DNA of 27,500 nucleotides. Source: Ochromonas danica (Eukaryota; Sar; Chrysophyceae; Chromulinales; Chromulinaceae). The translations under genes and the position numbers were made by a program. The notes beneath the pieces are model-generated. The model saw nothing but the letters and a program-made list of their open reading frames with translations, did no database searches and was not told the DNA's origin. This document shows positions 26,838-27,500 of the stretch, in pieces. The stretch lies in contig VKHL01000234.1 in the NCBI GenBank assembly GCA_015146655.1, positions 2,332-29,831 on the forward strand, in the 5' to 3' direction. How positions within the stretch are numbered: the stretch's first letter is position 1; each line of letters begins with the position of its first letter.

Positions 26838-27500
26838 CTACTTTTCTCGCATAATTTGCAGAGTCCATCCAAGAAAATCTATTATTTCTCTGTCGTTGTA
26901 ATATACCCAACCATTTGCATTTGCATTTGGTGCGCAGACTTTACATCCTTCAGGTGCTTCACTTCTGAGGAGATGACCTCTTCCTTCTTGCAACCAACTA
27001 GGAACCATTCCTGTAGCTCCACTTTGATTATCTTTGCATTGATATCCACAAATATTCTGAAGTTCTCGATTCTGAAACCTCGCGCAAAATCCATCAAATT
27101 GTTCGAATGCCGCCTCGACGGGACAGAAAAGCACCAAAGTGTTTTTAGAGTAGTGTTTGGCAACGCTTTCAATAAATTCGTATGCACGCTCGACTGTTTT
27201 TATACCTGCACTAATGGAGACAACTGTAATATCAGCATGTTCGATATCCTTCATTTCGCATAGTCTGAAGGGAATCCCGTAGTTACGACCAGCAACGGCA
27301 AGAGCGAATCGGAGCAAAATGGCAATTCGCACCGATTGCTCCCAAGCCATCCCATCACCTTTTGTTTGTGTGTCTTTTGCAAGAATATCAATGCAGGCAG
27401 CGATATCTCGAGCCACGGGCAGCTGGGGGAACAGTCGTGCCACACATTGCACGTAACACAGAGGCCATTTGATCTTCGCTCCCTGATTTTCAACGTATCG
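26838..27500 (-). CDS. C-terminal part of a CRN/RHS-like protein (PD-(D/E)XK-like), continues past the right edge
   Basis: The frame is open from the right edge to the stop at 26838, at least 220 aa; the start is outside the window. It begins VENQGAKIKWPLCYVQCVARL. Its second half (LVLFCPVEAAFEQFDGFCAR, then LQNICGYQCKDNQSG, VPSWL, LLRSEAP, GWVYYNDREIIDFLGWTL) has the layout of the nuclease-like C-terminal module of CRN (Crinkler) and RHS-type proteins: a D in FDGF, then a strand with Q-x-K. These families are expanded in oomycetes and other protists, often near transposons. The assignment rests on pattern recall. The visible part is uninterrupted. The role (effector, conflict protein or element-linked) is unknown. 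Confidence 0.6.
   Translation of the reverse strand, partial: RYVENQGAKIKWPLCYVQCVARLFPQLPVARDIAACIDILAKDTQTKGDGMAWEQSVRIAILLRFALAVAGRNYGIPFRLCEMKDIEHADITVVSISAGIKTVERAYEFIESVAKHYSKNTLVLFCPVEAAFEQFDGFCARFQNRELQNICGYQCKDNQSGATGMVPSWLQEGRGHLLRSEAPEGCKVCAPNANANGWVYYNDREIIDFLGWTLQIMREK

Overview
The window looks like nuclear DNA of a eukaryotic microbe. The genes have short GT-AG introns (four can be placed at 83-109 bp), long coding tracts of Pro/Gly/Gln/Thr/Ser, many microsatellites, and no operon-like packing. A giant secreted protein joining NHL beta-propellers, xPSxQPS repeats and a REJ-type extracellular region, plus a CRN/RHS-like C-terminus at the right edge, points to a stramenopile. That placement is inference from recalled family distributions, not proof.

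Left part (1-18.3 kb), conventional genes. Minus strand: an open reading frame of at least 2,433 codons running off the left edge (NHL propellers, PS-rich linker, NHL propellers, nested xPSx repeat, REJ-like region), then a complete two-exon TPP1-type sedolisin protease. Plus strand: a short RPA49 (POLR1E)-like RNA polymerase I subunit with one intron, a POLQ-type superfamily 2 helicase without polymerase domain, a 327-aa protein that may be NTF2/SnoaL-like, and a 154-aa conserved protein of unknown function. The last two are only seen correctly after removing one intron each.

Right part (18.3-26.8 kb), mostly gene-family debris. An intact 548-aa F-box-like/LRR gene is surrounded by at least three broken relatives, one of them a copy of its 5' end differing at about 1 base in 175. 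There is also a decayed plus-strand relic resembling the C-terminal half of the giant NHL/REJ family, and a broken, N-terminally truncated nucleotide-sugar epimerase gene. The right edge (26.8-27.5 kb) holds the 3' part of a minus-strand gene whose product resembles the PD-(D/E)XK-like C-terminus of CRN/RHS-type proteins.

The genes do not form one pathway. The most unusual items are the giant NHL-xPSxQPS-REJ protein with its 12/96/288-bp repeat hierarchy, its relic 17 kb away, the apparently C-terminally short RPA49 whose last codons and 3' flank are copied behind another gene, and the POLQ-type helicase lacking a polymerase. I saw no tRNA, rRNA, CRISPR array or complete transposon.
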